64,000 nt of DNA from Paraburkholderia caffeinilytica (GCF_003368325.1 NZ_CP031467.1:4402001-4466000), one strand, 5' to 3'; numbered from the stretch's first letter, positions 27,377 to 36,394 are shown. Numbers and translations are program-made. The notes: generated by a model from the letters alone, not told the origin.

Positions 27377-28561
27377 ATGAGAAAGGTTATGTTTGGGCTG
27401 CTCGCAATGACAGCAACGGCATCTGCAAGTGCGCAAAGCAGTGTCACGTTGTATGGCATCGTAGACAACGGCCTCCAATACGAAACTGGTATGCCGAAGG
27501 GACACGTGTTTGGCGCGCAAAGCGGAGGATGGGCCCAGTCGCGATTTGGCCTTAAAGGTGCCGAAGATATCGGAGGCGGCACACAGGCCATTTTTCACCT
27601 TGAATCTCGCCTCAACACACAAAACGGCAGCCTGGCCAACGGCAGTTTCTTCGAGGGGCAGGCGACCGTCGGTTTGAAAAACGACAAGTGGGGCCAACTG
27701 AAATTCGGCAATATGGGTTCGGCGGAAATCAGCCAGTATTCGGGCGATGTCGACCCGCAGCAGACCAAGAAGTATGCGATCGGTACGCTGGTGCGTGGTC
27801 GGATTTTTTCGCAGGCAGGTAACGGCGTCGAGTATCTGTCGCCGACGCTCGGGGGATTTACGCTGCAGGGGCAATACGATCTGACGAACTCGACGAAGTG
27901 GAACTCCGGGAATCCGGGAAGTGCGCCGGGTCAGTTAGGCACGTCGAGCGGTCTGGGCAGTGCTCAGGGGCGAACGGACGGCATCAAGCTGTCGTACCAG
28001 ACTGGCGGCCTTTTCTGGCAGGCGACCTATGACGAGGTCCGCGACCCCAACGGCCAGTTCAGCAACGTGTACCTGGCCTCGCGCTCCATCCTCACAGGCG
28101 CGACCTACGAGTTTGGCCCCGTGGTTGCGTATATTGGCTATCAGCACCTCAGCGCACCCAACGCGTCCAATGCCGGATACTTTGGCACGGCCACGCCAAC
28201 AACGCTGCCGTCGGGCACATCGCTGCCAACAGCAGTCAATCACGAATGGATTGGCGCCATCTGGCAGACCACGCCGGCGCTTTCCCTCACTGGCGCGGTG
28301 TATCACGCAAACGCCAATCACGGCAACGGTAACGCGACGCTATACACGCTTGGCACCAACTATTCGCTATCGAAGCGGACGCTGCTCTATACGGAGCTGG
28401 GTTACGTTCGGAATAGCTCGACGTCCAATCTTGGGCTCGACAGCGGACTGTATGGCGCGAACAGTAACAACGACCCGGTGAGCAGCGCCGCGTCTAGCAC
28501 AAACCCGAACTATGGCAAGAGCCAGTTTGGCGTCATCGCGGGTATCGCCCACCAGTTCTAG
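27377..28561 (+). CDS. Gram-negative general porin (Burkholderia OmpC-like)
   Basis: A 394-residue outer-membrane trimeric porin. The signal peptide MRKVMFGLLAMTATASASAQ precedes SSVTLYGIVDNGLQYETG, the first strand of the Porin_4 family. SRFGLKGAEDIGGGTQAIFHLES and the terminal FGVIAGIAHQF, ending in phenylalanine, are typical. The ATG at 27377 follows ATAGGAGATGGG. It opens the sugar/aromatic cluster and could be its outer-membrane entry channel. A terminator follows. Confidence 0.93.
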   Translation: MRKVMFGLLAMTATASASAQSSVTLYGIVDNGLQYETGMPKGHVFGAQSGGWAQSRFGLKGAEDIGGGTQAIFHLESRLNTQNGSLANGSFFEGQATVGLKNDKWGQLKFGNMGSAEISQYSGDVDPQQTKKYAIGTLVRGRIFSQAGNGVEYLSPTLGGFTLQGQYDLTNSTKWNSGNPGSAPGQLGTSSGLGSAQGRTDGIKLSYQTGGLFWQATYDEVRDPNGQFSNVYLASRSILTGATYEFGPVVAYIGYQHLSAPNASNAGYFGTATPTTLPSGTSLPTAVNHEWIGAIWQTTPALSLTGAVYHANANHGNGNATLYTLGTNYSLSKRTLLYTELGYVRNSSTSNLGLDSGLYGANSNNDPVSSAASSTNPNYGKSQFGVIAGIAHQF

Positions 28562-28637
28562 ACGGCGTGGAAGGGTTTGGGAGAAGGGCTCCGGCTTGGC
28601 TCGCGCCGACTTGTCGCGGGGCTGTCATGTCGGGTCT

Positions 28638-28674
28638 GCCTGACGGAGAACGATTTCCGTCAGGCGGTTTGTTT
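28638..28674 (+). terminator. Rho-independent terminator of the porin gene
   Basis: GCCTGACGGA pairs with TCCGTCAGGC across an 8-base loop, followed by GGTTTGTTT, about 75 bp after the porin stop. Confidence 0.75.
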
Positions 28675-28709
28675 CCGCCGCCAGCGCACTGCCGGCGCCG
28701 ACATCGTTG

Positions 28710-29750
28710 TCAACGAAACCGGCTCGCTATGTGCTCAGGAATATTCTCTGGCGTCACGACAACGACCGATGAGGATGGCGATACAGCCGACGCAGGCAGC
28801 AGTTTGTGGAAATGCATGATGTGCTGGCACGCAGAGCGCATGTCCTGACGCAAGTCGTGATGGAGAATCGCCTGTACCTTACCTTCGCGCAGAAGACGTA
28901 CGTTGTCGCGATCCAGGTCGTGGCCGATAAAGCAAACGGGTGATTGCTGTTGCGCTTCGAGCGCTCGAAGAATGGCGACATTTCCGCCTCCCATCGAGTA
29001 GACCGCGGCGATGTTGACATGTGTCGCGAGAACCTTTTGGACCTGCGCCTCAGTTTGCGTGTCGAGACCGTGGCCGCCACTGGCGTCGACCAACGTAAGC
29101 TGCGGATATCGGATCCTCAAGGCTCGCCGAAAGCTTATTTCGCGTTCCTCCTCACCCCTGAACCGTTCATCGCTCATCGTGATCAGAATGTTGCCAGGCT
29201 GTGGGCTTAACCATTGCGCGAGAAGATAGGCGGCGGTGGCGCCGGCGACCCGATTATCCAGCCCTGCATATGCGATGCGTCCGGACAGCGGGATATCGGT
29301 GAAGATTGTGGCGACGGGGATACCGCGACGCTGCAATTCGCCAATTGCTTCGGCAATCTCGGGAACATCGCGTGCTTTGAGGAAAATCCCATGGCTTCCT
29401 CGACGTCCAATCGAGTGAAGAGCCTCGACGACCTCAGCCGTTGTCATCGTTTCCCGCATCAGAAAACGCGGCCGAAAGACGACCGGGTGCATTCCCGGCA
29501 ATTCTGCTTCGAGTGCGTCCTTGATCTCATCGGCAAAGCGTGCGGGAGCTTCCACGACCACGTCGATCATGAGCTTTCTCCCGGTGGTGGCCAATTGCAG
29601 CTCCTGCTTCTCGAGCTCCTTGATTGCCTGCTCGATGCGCTTGCGCGTATGTTCGCGAACGTGTGCGCGTCCATTGAGCACACGGTCGACTGTGGCTACC
29701 CCGACCCCGGCCTGTAGAGCTATCTCCTTGATAAGAAAGCGGTGGGCCAT
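28710..29750 (-). CDS. LacI-family transcriptional regulator with sugar-binding domain
   Basis: A 346-residue regulator. The LacI HTH and hinge (about 5-60) read IKEIALQAGVGVATVDRVLNGRAHV. The effector domain (about 65-335) is periplasmic-binding-protein-like with VVVEAPARFADEI, GIFLKARDVPEIAEAI and YSMGGGNVAILRALE. Domains of this class bind sugars or cyclitols. The start at 29750 follows AAGGAATTCGCG. It is divergent from the 2-oxoglutarate dioxygenase gene, 94 bp away, and probably controls the sugar/aromatic cluster. Confidence 0.9.
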   Translation of the reverse strand: MAHRFLIKEIALQAGVGVATVDRVLNGRAHVREHTRKRIEQAIKELEKQELQLATTGRKLMIDVVVEAPARFADEIKDALEAELPGMHPVVFRPRFLMRETMTTAEVVEALHSIGRRGSHGIFLKARDVPEIAEAIGELQRRGIPVATIFTDIPLSGRIAYAGLDNRVAGATAAYLLAQWLSPQPGNILITMSDERFRGEEEREISFRRALRIRYPQLTLVDASGGHGLDTQTEAQVQKVLATHVNIAAVYSMGGGNVAILRALEAQQQSPVCFIGHDLDRDNVRLLREGKVQAILHHDLRQDMRSACQHIMHFHKLLPASAVSPSSSVVVVTPENIPEHIASRFR

Positions 29751-29766
29751 CGCGAATTCCTTAAAT

Positions 29767-29783
29767 TTGATGCGTTTTTGATG
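29767..29783. promoter_or_regulatory. Shared element TTGATG-NN-TTTTTGATG, copy 1
   Basis: TTGATGCGTTTTTGATG in the gap between the LacI and 2-oxoglutarate dioxygenase genes. The two TTGATG halves are 11 bp apart. An almost identical element occurs at 31073. Confidence 0.45.
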
Positions 29784-29844
29784 TATTAATGATACCTCGT
29801 CGGCACTCCATGGCGCTATGCTTGATGTACAGAGGGAGAGAGAC

Positions 29845-31038
29845 ATGGGCCGCAGCCAGGATCGCATCGAAAAACGGGGGCGGGATTGGTACCGCGAGCG
29901 CGATTGCGCTTTAGATGAATTCGCCGATCTTTTGCAGAGCGATGACAGCCACCCGACGCGCTATGCGGCGGAAATCATGCAGCGGATTCCCGTTTACGAC
30001 TGTCAGCAACTCAATGGCATTACAGGCGACGCATCCCGGAGAGCGCAGTTGCAAGCGGAATGGGCTCACGTCTTTCGCGATGGCGCGGGGGTGCTGGTGC
30101 TACGGCGGGCATTCGCCGATCTGGGACCCGTGGATGAAGCTACGACTGTCTTCGAATCCATTATCCGCAGTGAGCGGGAGCAAGGCCAGCGTGTCGCGGA
30201 CCATTTCGCCAAGGCGGGCGCGAATGACCGGATCTGGAATGCCCAGGAGAAGCTCTGCCTCCGGGCGCCCGAAGTATTCGCGGAATACTTTTCGAATCCG
30301 ATGCTGAGGATCGTGTCGGAGGCATGGCTTGGACCGTGCTATCAGATGACGTCGCAGGTCAATGTGGTTCGCCCTGGAGGTGCTGCTCAACAGGCCCATC
30401 GCGATTACCACCTCGGTTTCCAGACGGCTGAAAAGGCCGAACGCTATCCCGCGCACGTGCATCAGATGTCGCCCTTCCTCACCCTCCAGGGCGCGGTGGC
30501 GCATAGCGACATGCCGGCCGAAAGCGGTCCCACGAAGCTCCTGCCGTATTCGCAGCGATATGCCGAAGGATATCTGGCATGGCGCCGAGCCGATTTCCGG
30601 GAATATTTCGAGTCGCATTTCGTACAGCTGCCGCTCGCGAAGGGCGATGCGGTGTTTTTCAATCCCGCGTTGTTCCATGCGGCCGGCGCAAATCGCACTG
30701 CAGACGTTCAACGCATGGCGAATCTCCTGCAGGTCTCGTCGGCTTATGGCCGGGCGATGGAGGTGCTCGACCGCAGGAGAATGTGCGAGGCAGTTTATCC
30801 GGTATTGCGCGAGCGCCGCGCGTTAGGGTGCATGAGTGGTTCGGAAGCCGCCGCGGCAATCGCTTCCTGCGCTGAGGGATACCCGTTCCCTACGGACCTC
30901 GACCGCGATCCGCCGGTCGGCGGGTTGGCGCCGGAAAGCCAGCAGGACCTCATGCAGCGCGCCCTTGACGAGGACTGGGATCCCACCAGATTCACGCTCG
31001 CCCTGAACGATCACGCCGCGCGACAACGCTTCGCCTGA
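29845..31038 (+). CDS. Phytanoyl-CoA dioxygenase-family Fe(II)/2-oxoglutarate oxygenase
   Basis: A 397-residue cytoplasmic oxygenase. The facial triad is visible as HRD in AQQAHRDYHLGF and the distal histidine in FFNPALFHAAGANRT, with an arginine suitable for 2-oxoglutarate. Family members hydroxylate diverse small molecules, and only some use CoA esters. The ATG at 29845 follows AGAGGGAGAGAGAC and is preferred over the one at 29818. It stands between the LacI and LysR regulators of the cluster. Its role, perhaps a preparatory hydroxylation or ether cleavage, is inference. Confidence 0.82.
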   Translation: MGRSQDRIEKRGRDWYRERDCALDEFADLLQSDDSHPTRYAAEIMQRIPVYDCQQLNGITGDASRRAQLQAEWAHVFRDGAGVLVLRRAFADLGPVDEATTVFESIIRSEREQGQRVADHFAKAGANDRIWNAQEKLCLRAPEVFAEYFSNPMLRIVSEAWLGPCYQMTSQVNVVRPGGAAQQAHRDYHLGFQTAEKAERYPAHVHQMSPFLTLQGAVAHSDMPAESGPTKLLPYSQRYAEGYLAWRRADFREYFESHFVQLPLAKGDAVFFNPALFHAAGANRTADVQRMANLLQVSSAYGRAMEVLDRRRMCEAVYPVLRERRALGCMSGSEAAAAIASCAEGYPFPTDLDRDPPVGGLAPESQQDLMQRALDEDWDPTRFTLALNDHAARQRFA

Positions 31039-31072
31039 ATTCCCGCCGGACCTCGGCTCGCAAGCATCGGAA

Positions 31073-31089
31073 TTGATGTTTTTTTGATG
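31073..31089. promoter_or_regulatory. Shared element TTGATG-NN-TTTTTGATG, copy 2
   Basis: TTGATGTTTTTTTGATG matches the element at 29767 in 15 of 17 positions. It lies 35 bp after the 2-oxoglutarate dioxygenase gene and before the LysR gene. Confidence 0.45.
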
Positions 31090-31113
31090 GTTTTTTGCCC
31101 TTCAGCGATAGAA

Positions 31114-31128
31114 ATACTGCCGTAGTAT
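31114..31128. promoter_or_regulatory. LysR site ATAC-N7-GTAT
   Basis: ATACTGCCGTAGTAT contains ATAC-N7-GTAT, the classic recognition pattern of CatR/BenM-type regulators of intradiol ring-cleavage genes. It lies 108 bp before the LysR gene of this cluster. Confidence 0.5.
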
Positions 31129-31235
31129 TGCCCGCTCATGGCGAACAGGCGATTCGCGCGAGATTCTCGAAGTTCGCGCGCCCAGACGCTCTGTCGCGCG
31201 ACGGTACTTTAGGAAACGTGGAGTAGTGCAAGAAG

Positions 31236-32150
31236 ATGGACCAGTTCAAGGAACTACAGCTCTTCGTCGAAGTTGCCGAGACCGGCAGTATCAGCCGGGC
31301 TGCGGAGGCTGTGGATCTTTCCATCTCGGCGGCAAGCCGCTATCTGATCTCGCTGGAGACTCGGCTTGCCGTCCAACTCGTGCGCAGGACGACGCGCAAT
31401 CTCTGTCTCACACAGGCCGGGGAGGAGTTCCACCGGCGCTGCAAGTCCATCCTGGCAGACCTCGGCGAAGCCGAGTCGGTCATCAAGGATGCGACGGTTC
31501 GACCGAGCGGCGTACTTCGTGTCACAGCATCGCTTTCGTTCTGCATGCTGCACATCGCACCTATGCTTCCGGGGTTTACCGCGCGTTATCCGGATATCAC
31601 GGTAGATGTTGTGGCCGCCAACCGTTACCACGACATCATCGAAAATGGTATCGATGTCGCGATCCGCACCAAGGTTCTCGAGGCGGACAGCAACATAACG
31701 GTCAGGCGGCTCGCCGCAACCCGGCGAATACTGTCCGCATCTCCTTCGTATCTCGAAGCACAGGGTTTGCCACGCTTCCCGGCAGAGTTGGTGAAGCACA
31801 AGGTATTGAATTACGCACTCGCCGACAATCCGCGTGAGCTCGCATTCTGTCGTACAGGTGAATCGGTTCTCGTCAAGGTCAAGCCTCTTCTTGAATCCAA
31901 CGACGGCCAGATACTTCGGGTCGCCGCGCTCGACGGCATGGGCATTCTCGTGCAGCCCAAGTACATCGTGTACGACGATCTCAAGGCCGGCCGCCTGGTT
32001 CCAGTGCTGGACGACTGGGACTTGCCACGACTGACAATCAACGTTGCTTTCCAGACGCGGGCACATATGCCCGTGAAGGTCCGGTTGTTTATCGATGCAC
32101 TCGTCGAGCGGTTTCGGCAGAACGAATACGAGCGCCACTGGACCGCGTGA
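31236..32150 (+). CDS. LysR-family regulator (CrgA-like) of the dioxygenase operon
   Basis: A 304-residue LysR-type protein. Its HTH (about 5-62, SISRAAEAVDLSISAASRYL) is followed by RVTASLSFCMLHIAPMLPGF and the substrate-binding domain with VAANRYHDIIENGIDVAIRT. The pattern is of the CrgA-like subgroup. It lies upstream of, and co-directional with, the hydroxyquinol dioxygenase gene, 146 bp away, and is the natural candidate regulator of it. The inducer, possibly the aromatic ring or its cleavage product, is not shown by sequence. Confidence 0.9.
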   Translation: MDQFKELQLFVEVAETGSISRAAEAVDLSISAASRYLISLETRLAVQLVRRTTRNLCLTQAGEEFHRRCKSILADLGEAESVIKDATVRPSGVLRVTASLSFCMLHIAPMLPGFTARYPDITVDVVAANRYHDIIENGIDVAIRTKVLEADSNITVRRLAATRRILSASPSYLEAQGLPRFPAELVKHKVLNYALADNPRELAFCRTGESVLVKVKPLLESNDGQILRVAALDGMGILVQPKYIVYDDLKAGRLVPVLDDWDLPRLTINVAFQTRAHMPVKVRLFIDALVERFRQNEYERHWTA

Positions 32151-32296
32151 CGGCCATGCGCGTAGAGCAATCCTGTCTGCTCTTTCCTACTTTCCCAGTC
32201 TGCGCGAAAGAGATTCCCTTTTCAGCTCTGTTTTGCCGGCTTCGGGGAATATAGACTCGTCTCAAAGCTGTACGAGAATATTGAAGGAGACACGCC

Positions 32297-33220
32297 ATGC
32301 AACATGCAGCACCCTCGGTTTCGCCATCCTCGTCACCGTATTTCGATGAAGCGCGCTCGGCGGATGTCGTCAACGCTCGCATGGATCAGAATGCCGACGA
32401 GCGACTGCGGCAGGTCATGACGATTCTGGTCAGGCATCTGCATGCGGCGGTGAAAGAGATCGAGCCGACGCACGAGGAGTGGTTCGCCGCGATTCGCTTT
32501 CTGACTGAAACCGGGCAGATGTGCACTGACTGGCGACAGGAGTACATCTTGCTGTCGGACATCCTCGGTGTCTCGATGCTCGTTGACGCCATCAACCATC
32601 GCCGGCCGAGCGGGGCGACACCCAATACGATTCTCGGCCCGTTCTACGTTGCGAATTCGCCCGAGTACGAGAACGGCGCGAACATCTGCCTGGACGGAAA
32701 GGGTGAGCCTCTGGTCGTTGCAGGATGTGTGACGGACATCGAGGGCACACCTGTCCCGAACGCGAAGCTGGAGGTCTGGCAGACCAATGACGACGGTTTC
32801 TACGACGTCCAGCAAAAGGGGATTCAACCAGAATCGAATCTGCGCGGCGCATTTACCTCGGACGCAGAGGGCCGGTACTGGTTCAAGTCCGTCAAGCCGC
32901 GCCACTATCCGATTCCGTCGGACGGGCCGGTCGGAAAACTCCTTGGTGCCATGGGCCGTCACCCGAATCGTGCGGCACATCTGCATTTCATCGTGACCGC
33001 GCCGGGCTACGACCCCGTCATTACTCACATCTTCACGCCTGATTGCCCGTACCTCCCCGAGGACGCGGTGTTCGGCGTCAAGCGTGAGCTGATTGCCGAA
33101 TTCAACAAGATCGACGACCCGGAGGCAGCCAGGCGCGTTGGGTTCTCATCACCGTTTTGGTCAGTGTCGTGGGACTTCACTCTCGCGACGTCCACTAAGC
33201 CCACGCGGCAAATTCCGTAA
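32297..33220 (+). CDS. Hydroxyquinol 1,2-dioxygenase (intradiol)
   Basis: A 307-residue non-haem Fe(III) enzyme that cleaves 1,2,4-trihydroxybenzene to maleylacetate. An N-terminal dimerisation domain (about 30-105) precedes the catalytic barrel. The iron ligands fit Y169 (DDGFYD), Y204 (KPRHYPIPSDGPVG), H228 and H230 (RAAHLHF). VWQTNDDGFYDVQQ and RYWFKSVKPRHYPIP are closer to hydroxyquinol dioxygenases than to catechol dioxygenases. The ATG follows AAGGAGACACGCC. Maleylacetate reductase at 40699 would use its product. A decayed copy of its 5' end lies at 26914. Confidence 0.9.
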   Translation: MQHAAPSVSPSSSPYFDEARSADVVNARMDQNADERLRQVMTILVRHLHAAVKEIEPTHEEWFAAIRFLTETGQMCTDWRQEYILLSDILGVSMLVDAINHRRPSGATPNTILGPFYVANSPEYENGANICLDGKGEPLVVAGCVTDIEGTPVPNAKLEVWQTNDDGFYDVQQKGIQPESNLRGAFTSDAEGRYWFKSVKPRHYPIPSDGPVGKLLGAMGRHPNRAAHLHFIVTAPGYDPVITHIFTPDCPYLPEDAVFGVKRELIAEFNKIDDPEAARRVGFSSPFWSVSWDFTLATSTKPTRQIP

Positions 33221-33267
33221 TCGTTCGACACGCGGGAGCGCGTGCCATCGACGAAGTGATGAAACTG

Positions 33268-33300
33268 ATTGAGCTAATTGAGCTAATCGAGCTAATTGAG
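33268..33300. repeat. Nine-base tandem repeat (ATTGAGCTA)3.7
   Basis: Nearly four copies of ATTGAGCTA with one C/T change, just before the start of the TIM-barrel gene. Copy-number change here would alter the leader between the dioxygenase and TIM-barrel genes. Confidence 0.85.
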
Positions 33301-33322
33301 AGAACAAACAGGATCACTGTAT

Positions 33323-34204
33323 ATGAGCGCGAAGAACATTGAACTGCTGGCTGCGTACTGGACCCTTGCCGGCGACGTCTATCCGTGTGGACCGGTCGAA
33401 ATCAGTCCATTCCCGCTGCGAGACCGTTGCGAAGCGGCGTTGCGTGCCGGCTGGAGCGGCGTCGGCCTCATCCTCGATGACCTCGAATACAGCATCGGGA
33501 AATATGGGCTCTCCGGCGTCAAGAATATTCTGGACGACACGGGCATGAAGAACTTCGAGCTCGAAATTCTCATGGACTGGTATCTCGATGGCGAGGTGCG
33601 CGCCAAATCGGACAGCTTCCGTCGCCGTGTCATCGAACTGGGCGGCGAACTTGGCATGCGAAATCTGAAAATCGGCGCGAACCCCTTCGACGAAAGCCCT
33701 GCCAACTTCGCGCGCATGACCGACGAATTCGCGAAACTTTGCGACGACGTGGCGACGGTCGGCGCGACGGTCGCAATCGAATTTATGCCTTTTTCTCCCA
33801 TCCGGAACATCGGAGAAGCGCTGAAGATTGCCGAAGGCGCCGACCGGCCCAATGGTGGCCTGATGGTTGACCACTGGCACGTAGCACGCGGTGGCAGCCC
33901 CTATAGCGAGGTCGCGCGAATCCCGGCGCGCTTCATCAAGGGAGTGGAGCTGGATGACGTAGGCGCGCAGGTCAGAGGAACGCTGTTTGAGGATTCGAGC
34001 TTTAACCGGCAGCTGTGCGGCGAAGGGGCGGGCGACTGTCCCGCCTTTATCGATGCCCTGCAACAAGCAGGCTGCACGCTTCCTTACTACGGCGTGGAAC
34101 TCATTTCCGAGTCGCACCGGAAGTTGCCGCTCGACGAGATGGCAAAGCGCGCCTACGACACAACCATCGCACAGTTCACGCCAAAGAGCGCGGCTTCGGC
34201 CTGA
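33323..34204 (+). CDS. Xylose isomerase-like TIM-barrel protein
   Basis: A 293-residue sugar phosphate isomerase/epimerase-family (AP endonuclease 2) barrel. It has GLILDDLEYSIGKYG, the metal-site glutamate in VAIEFMPFSPIRNI, GGLMVDHWHVARGG with D and H ligands, and a late glutamate in YGVELISE. Related folds act as inosose dehydratase (IolE), keto-sugar epimerases, 3-dehydroshikimate dehydratase or 3-keto-glycoside lyases. It sits directly before two Gfo/Idh dehydrogenases, so action on a keto-sugar or keto-cyclitol is likely. The exact reaction is unknown. Confidence 0.82.
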   Translation: MSAKNIELLAAYWTLAGDVYPCGPVEISPFPLRDRCEAALRAGWSGVGLILDDLEYSIGKYGLSGVKNILDDTGMKNFELEILMDWYLDGEVRAKSDSFRRRVIELGGELGMRNLKIGANPFDESPANFARMTDEFAKLCDDVATVGATVAIEFMPFSPIRNIGEALKIAEGADRPNGGLMVDHWHVARGGSPYSEVARIPARFIKGVELDDVGAQVRGTLFEDSSFNRQLCGEGAGDCPAFIDALQQAGCTLPYYGVELISESHRKLPLDEMAKRAYDTTIAQFTPKSAASA

Positions 34205-34245
34205 GGCTTTCGACCTTAAACCACAAAGTACTTCTGGAGACTTAC

Positions 34246-35238
34246 ATGATTCGTATCGCTGTACTCGGCGCTGGCCGGATTGGTCGTATTCACGCGGGCA
34301 ACGTTGCCGCGAGCCCGAACGCGAAGCTGGTTGTCGTCGCAGATCCGTTCGAGAAGGCTGCCACCTCGCTCGCCGAACGGCTGGGCTGCGACGCGTCGAC
34401 GGATGCCTCGGCTGTCCTCGATCGCGATGACATCGATGCCGTGGTCATCGGCACGCCGACAGACACTCACATCACATTCATGTTGCAAGCCGTGGCGCGA
34501 GGCAAGGCTGTGTTGTGCGAAAAGCCCATCGACCTCGACATGGAGAAATCAATCGCGGCGGCCAGGGAAGTGGAGCGCCTCAACGGCCGTGTCATGCTCG
34601 CGTTCAACCGCCGCTTCGACCCGACGTCCCAGGCATTCCGCAAGGCGATCGATGCGGGCGATGTCGGTGAAGTGCGCCAGGTGGTCATCTCCAGTCGCGA
34701 TCCGGGCATGCCGCCGCGCGATTACGTCGAGCACTCCGGCGGGATCTTTCGCGACATGGTGATTCACGATCTGGATATGGCCCGCTGGCTGCTGGGAGAA
34801 GAGCCCGTCGAAGTCATGGCGATGGCGAGCCGGCTTGTCGACCCGTCGCTGGAAGAACTCACCGATTTCGACACGGTCATGGTTCAGCTTCGCACTGCGT
34901 CGGGCAAGCAATGCCATATCAACTGCTGCCGCGAGGCTGTGTACGGCTACGACCAGCGCATGGAGGTGTCCGGCTCCAAGGGCATGCTCCTGCAGGAGAA
35001 CCTTCGGCCTTCGACGATCCGTCGCTGGACGAAGGAGGCAACCGATGTCCGCGAACCCCTTCTCAACTTCTTCCTCGAGCGTTACGAAGCGGCCTACAAG
35101 GCTGAGCTCGAAGCGTTCGTCGAGGCATTGCGCACGAACGCACCGCTGCCGACATCGGTGCAGGACGGCCTCAAGGCATTGCATCTGGCCGACTGCGCAT
35201 TCGAGTCCGCGCTGTCGGGGAAATCGGTCAAGGTGTAA
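34246..35238 (+). CDS. Gfo/Idh/MocA dehydrogenase, inositol 2-dehydrogenase-like
   Basis: A 330-residue NAD(P)-dependent sugar or cyclitol dehydrogenase. The Rossmann loop is VLGAGRIGRIHAGN, the cofactor-side lysine is in LCEKPIDLD, and the catalytic Asp/His pair is in RDMVIHDLDMARWLLGEEP. NRRFDPTSQAFRKAI is typical of IolG. The start at 34246 follows TCTGGAGAC. It is clustered with the TIM barrel, a second dehydrogenase and a ChvE importer. An IolG-like reaction, C-OH to C=O on a ring, is likely, but the substrate may not be myo-inositol. Confidence 0.88.
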   Translation: MIRIAVLGAGRIGRIHAGNVAASPNAKLVVVADPFEKAATSLAERLGCDASTDASAVLDRDDIDAVVIGTPTDTHITFMLQAVARGKAVLCEKPIDLDMEKSIAAAREVERLNGRVMLAFNRRFDPTSQAFRKAIDAGDVGEVRQVVISSRDPGMPPRDYVEHSGGIFRDMVIHDLDMARWLLGEEPVEVMAMASRLVDPSLEELTDFDTVMVQLRTASGKQCHINCCREAVYGYDQRMEVSGSKGMLLQENLRPSTIRRWTKEATDVREPLLNFFLERYEAAYKAELEAFVEALRTNAPLPTSVQDGLKALHLADCAFESALSGKSVKV

Positions 35239-35262
35239 CGGGTAACCAGGAGGAGACAAGAC

Positions 35263-36351
35263 ATGACGCGAAAGATTGGTGCCAACGAAACGGTTGGCGT
35301 GGCGTGCCTCGGCATTACTCACCCGCATACATCCGGTCGGGTCAAGGCAATCCAGCGGCGCTCCGACGCAAAGATGCTCGGTGCGTGGGACACCAGTCCG
35401 CTGCTGGAGCCGTTCGTGAATGCACTCGGCCTCGAAGCGCGCACGAAAGAGGACATTCTCGCCGACGACAACGTGCACGTCGTGCTCGTGCACTCGAAGA
35501 GCGAGAAGATGGCCGACCTGACCATCGAAGCACTTGAAGCCGGCAAGTCCGTGCTGTGCGAAAAGCCCGCGGGCCGCAGTTCCGCAGACGCCAAACGCAT
35601 CGTCGAAGCGGTCGAGCGTACCGGCGGCCTCGTGCAGGTCGGCTACTGCTGGCGTTTCGCTCCGTCGGTTGACGCCATGCAGGCGGCGCTGAAGAGCGGC
35701 CGCCTCGGGAAGGTGGTCCAGGTGCGTGCGCACGGCGGTTGCTCGCATGACGAGGCGGGAACGGCTCACATGACCCAGCCGGGCGACATTGGCGGCGCTG
35801 TCTTTGTCATCGGCTGTCATCTCGTCGACCGCATTCTTCTGCATTTCGGCCTGCCGCGATCCATCAATGCCCGTATCACGAAGTTCCCGAACTTCCACGG
35901 CGACGAGTCTCGCGAGGATGCCGCGGGCGCCGTGCTGAACTACGAAGACAAGATCGTCGTCATCGACTTCATGTCGTGGGACGTGCTGCCCTGGACGGAA
36001 AGCTGGGATATCACGGCGTATGGCACCGAAGGCATCATGTCTTCCCGTTCGCTGCCGTCGAGTTACAAGATCTACGACGCGGGCAAGGGCGCCTATCCGG
36101 AAGGATGGACCGAATGGCAGGAAACGAGCTTCCCCGAAATCTGGGCCACGAAGAAAACCGAATATTCGCCCGACATTGCAGAAATCGGGAACCCGGTCTA
36201 CTTCGACCGCGAATCGAATGCATTCTTCGACGCGCTTCGCAACGGCACGCCCTCGGTCGTTCCCGCCACCCAGGCGTACAACATCAGCCGCGTCATCGAG
36301 GCGATGTTCGCTTCGTCGAAGCAGGCGGGTGCAGAGATCTTTATCGAGTAG
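35263..36351 (+). CDS. Gfo/Idh/MocA-family oxidoreductase with atypical nucleotide loop
   Basis: A 362-residue dehydrogenase of the same superfamily. The usual GxGxxG loop is replaced by CLGITHPHTSGRV near residue 17. LCEKPAG, GYCWRFAPS and GGAVFVIGCHLVDRILLHFG keep the family lysine and the histidine of the catalytic region. It follows the IolG-like gene by 24 bp, with AGGAGGAGAC before its ATG. Pairs like this oxidise and later reduce sugar rings, for example in 3-keto-glycoside chemistry. Substrate and cofactor use are unknown. Confidence 0.85.
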   Translation: MTRKIGANETVGVACLGITHPHTSGRVKAIQRRSDAKMLGAWDTSPLLEPFVNALGLEARTKEDILADDNVHVVLVHSKSEKMADLTIEALEAGKSVLCEKPAGRSSADAKRIVEAVERTGGLVQVGYCWRFAPSVDAMQAALKSGRLGKVVQVRAHGGCSHDEAGTAHMTQPGDIGGAVFVIGCHLVDRILLHFGLPRSINARITKFPNFHGDESREDAAGAVLNYEDKIVVIDFMSWDVLPWTESWDITAYGTEGIMSSRSLPSSYKIYDAGKGAYPEGWTEWQETSFPEIWATKKTEYSPDIAEIGNPVYFDRESNAFFDALRNGTPSVVPATQAYNISRVIEAMFASSKQAGAEIFIE

Positions 36352-36394
36352 CAAGGTGAGCGGCCGGCCTCGTTTCGGGGCTAGCCATTAAGAA

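Noticed and set aside
34549..36354. 601-codon minus-strand frame
   Set aside because: Antisense to both Gfo/Idh genes, whose domains are clear.
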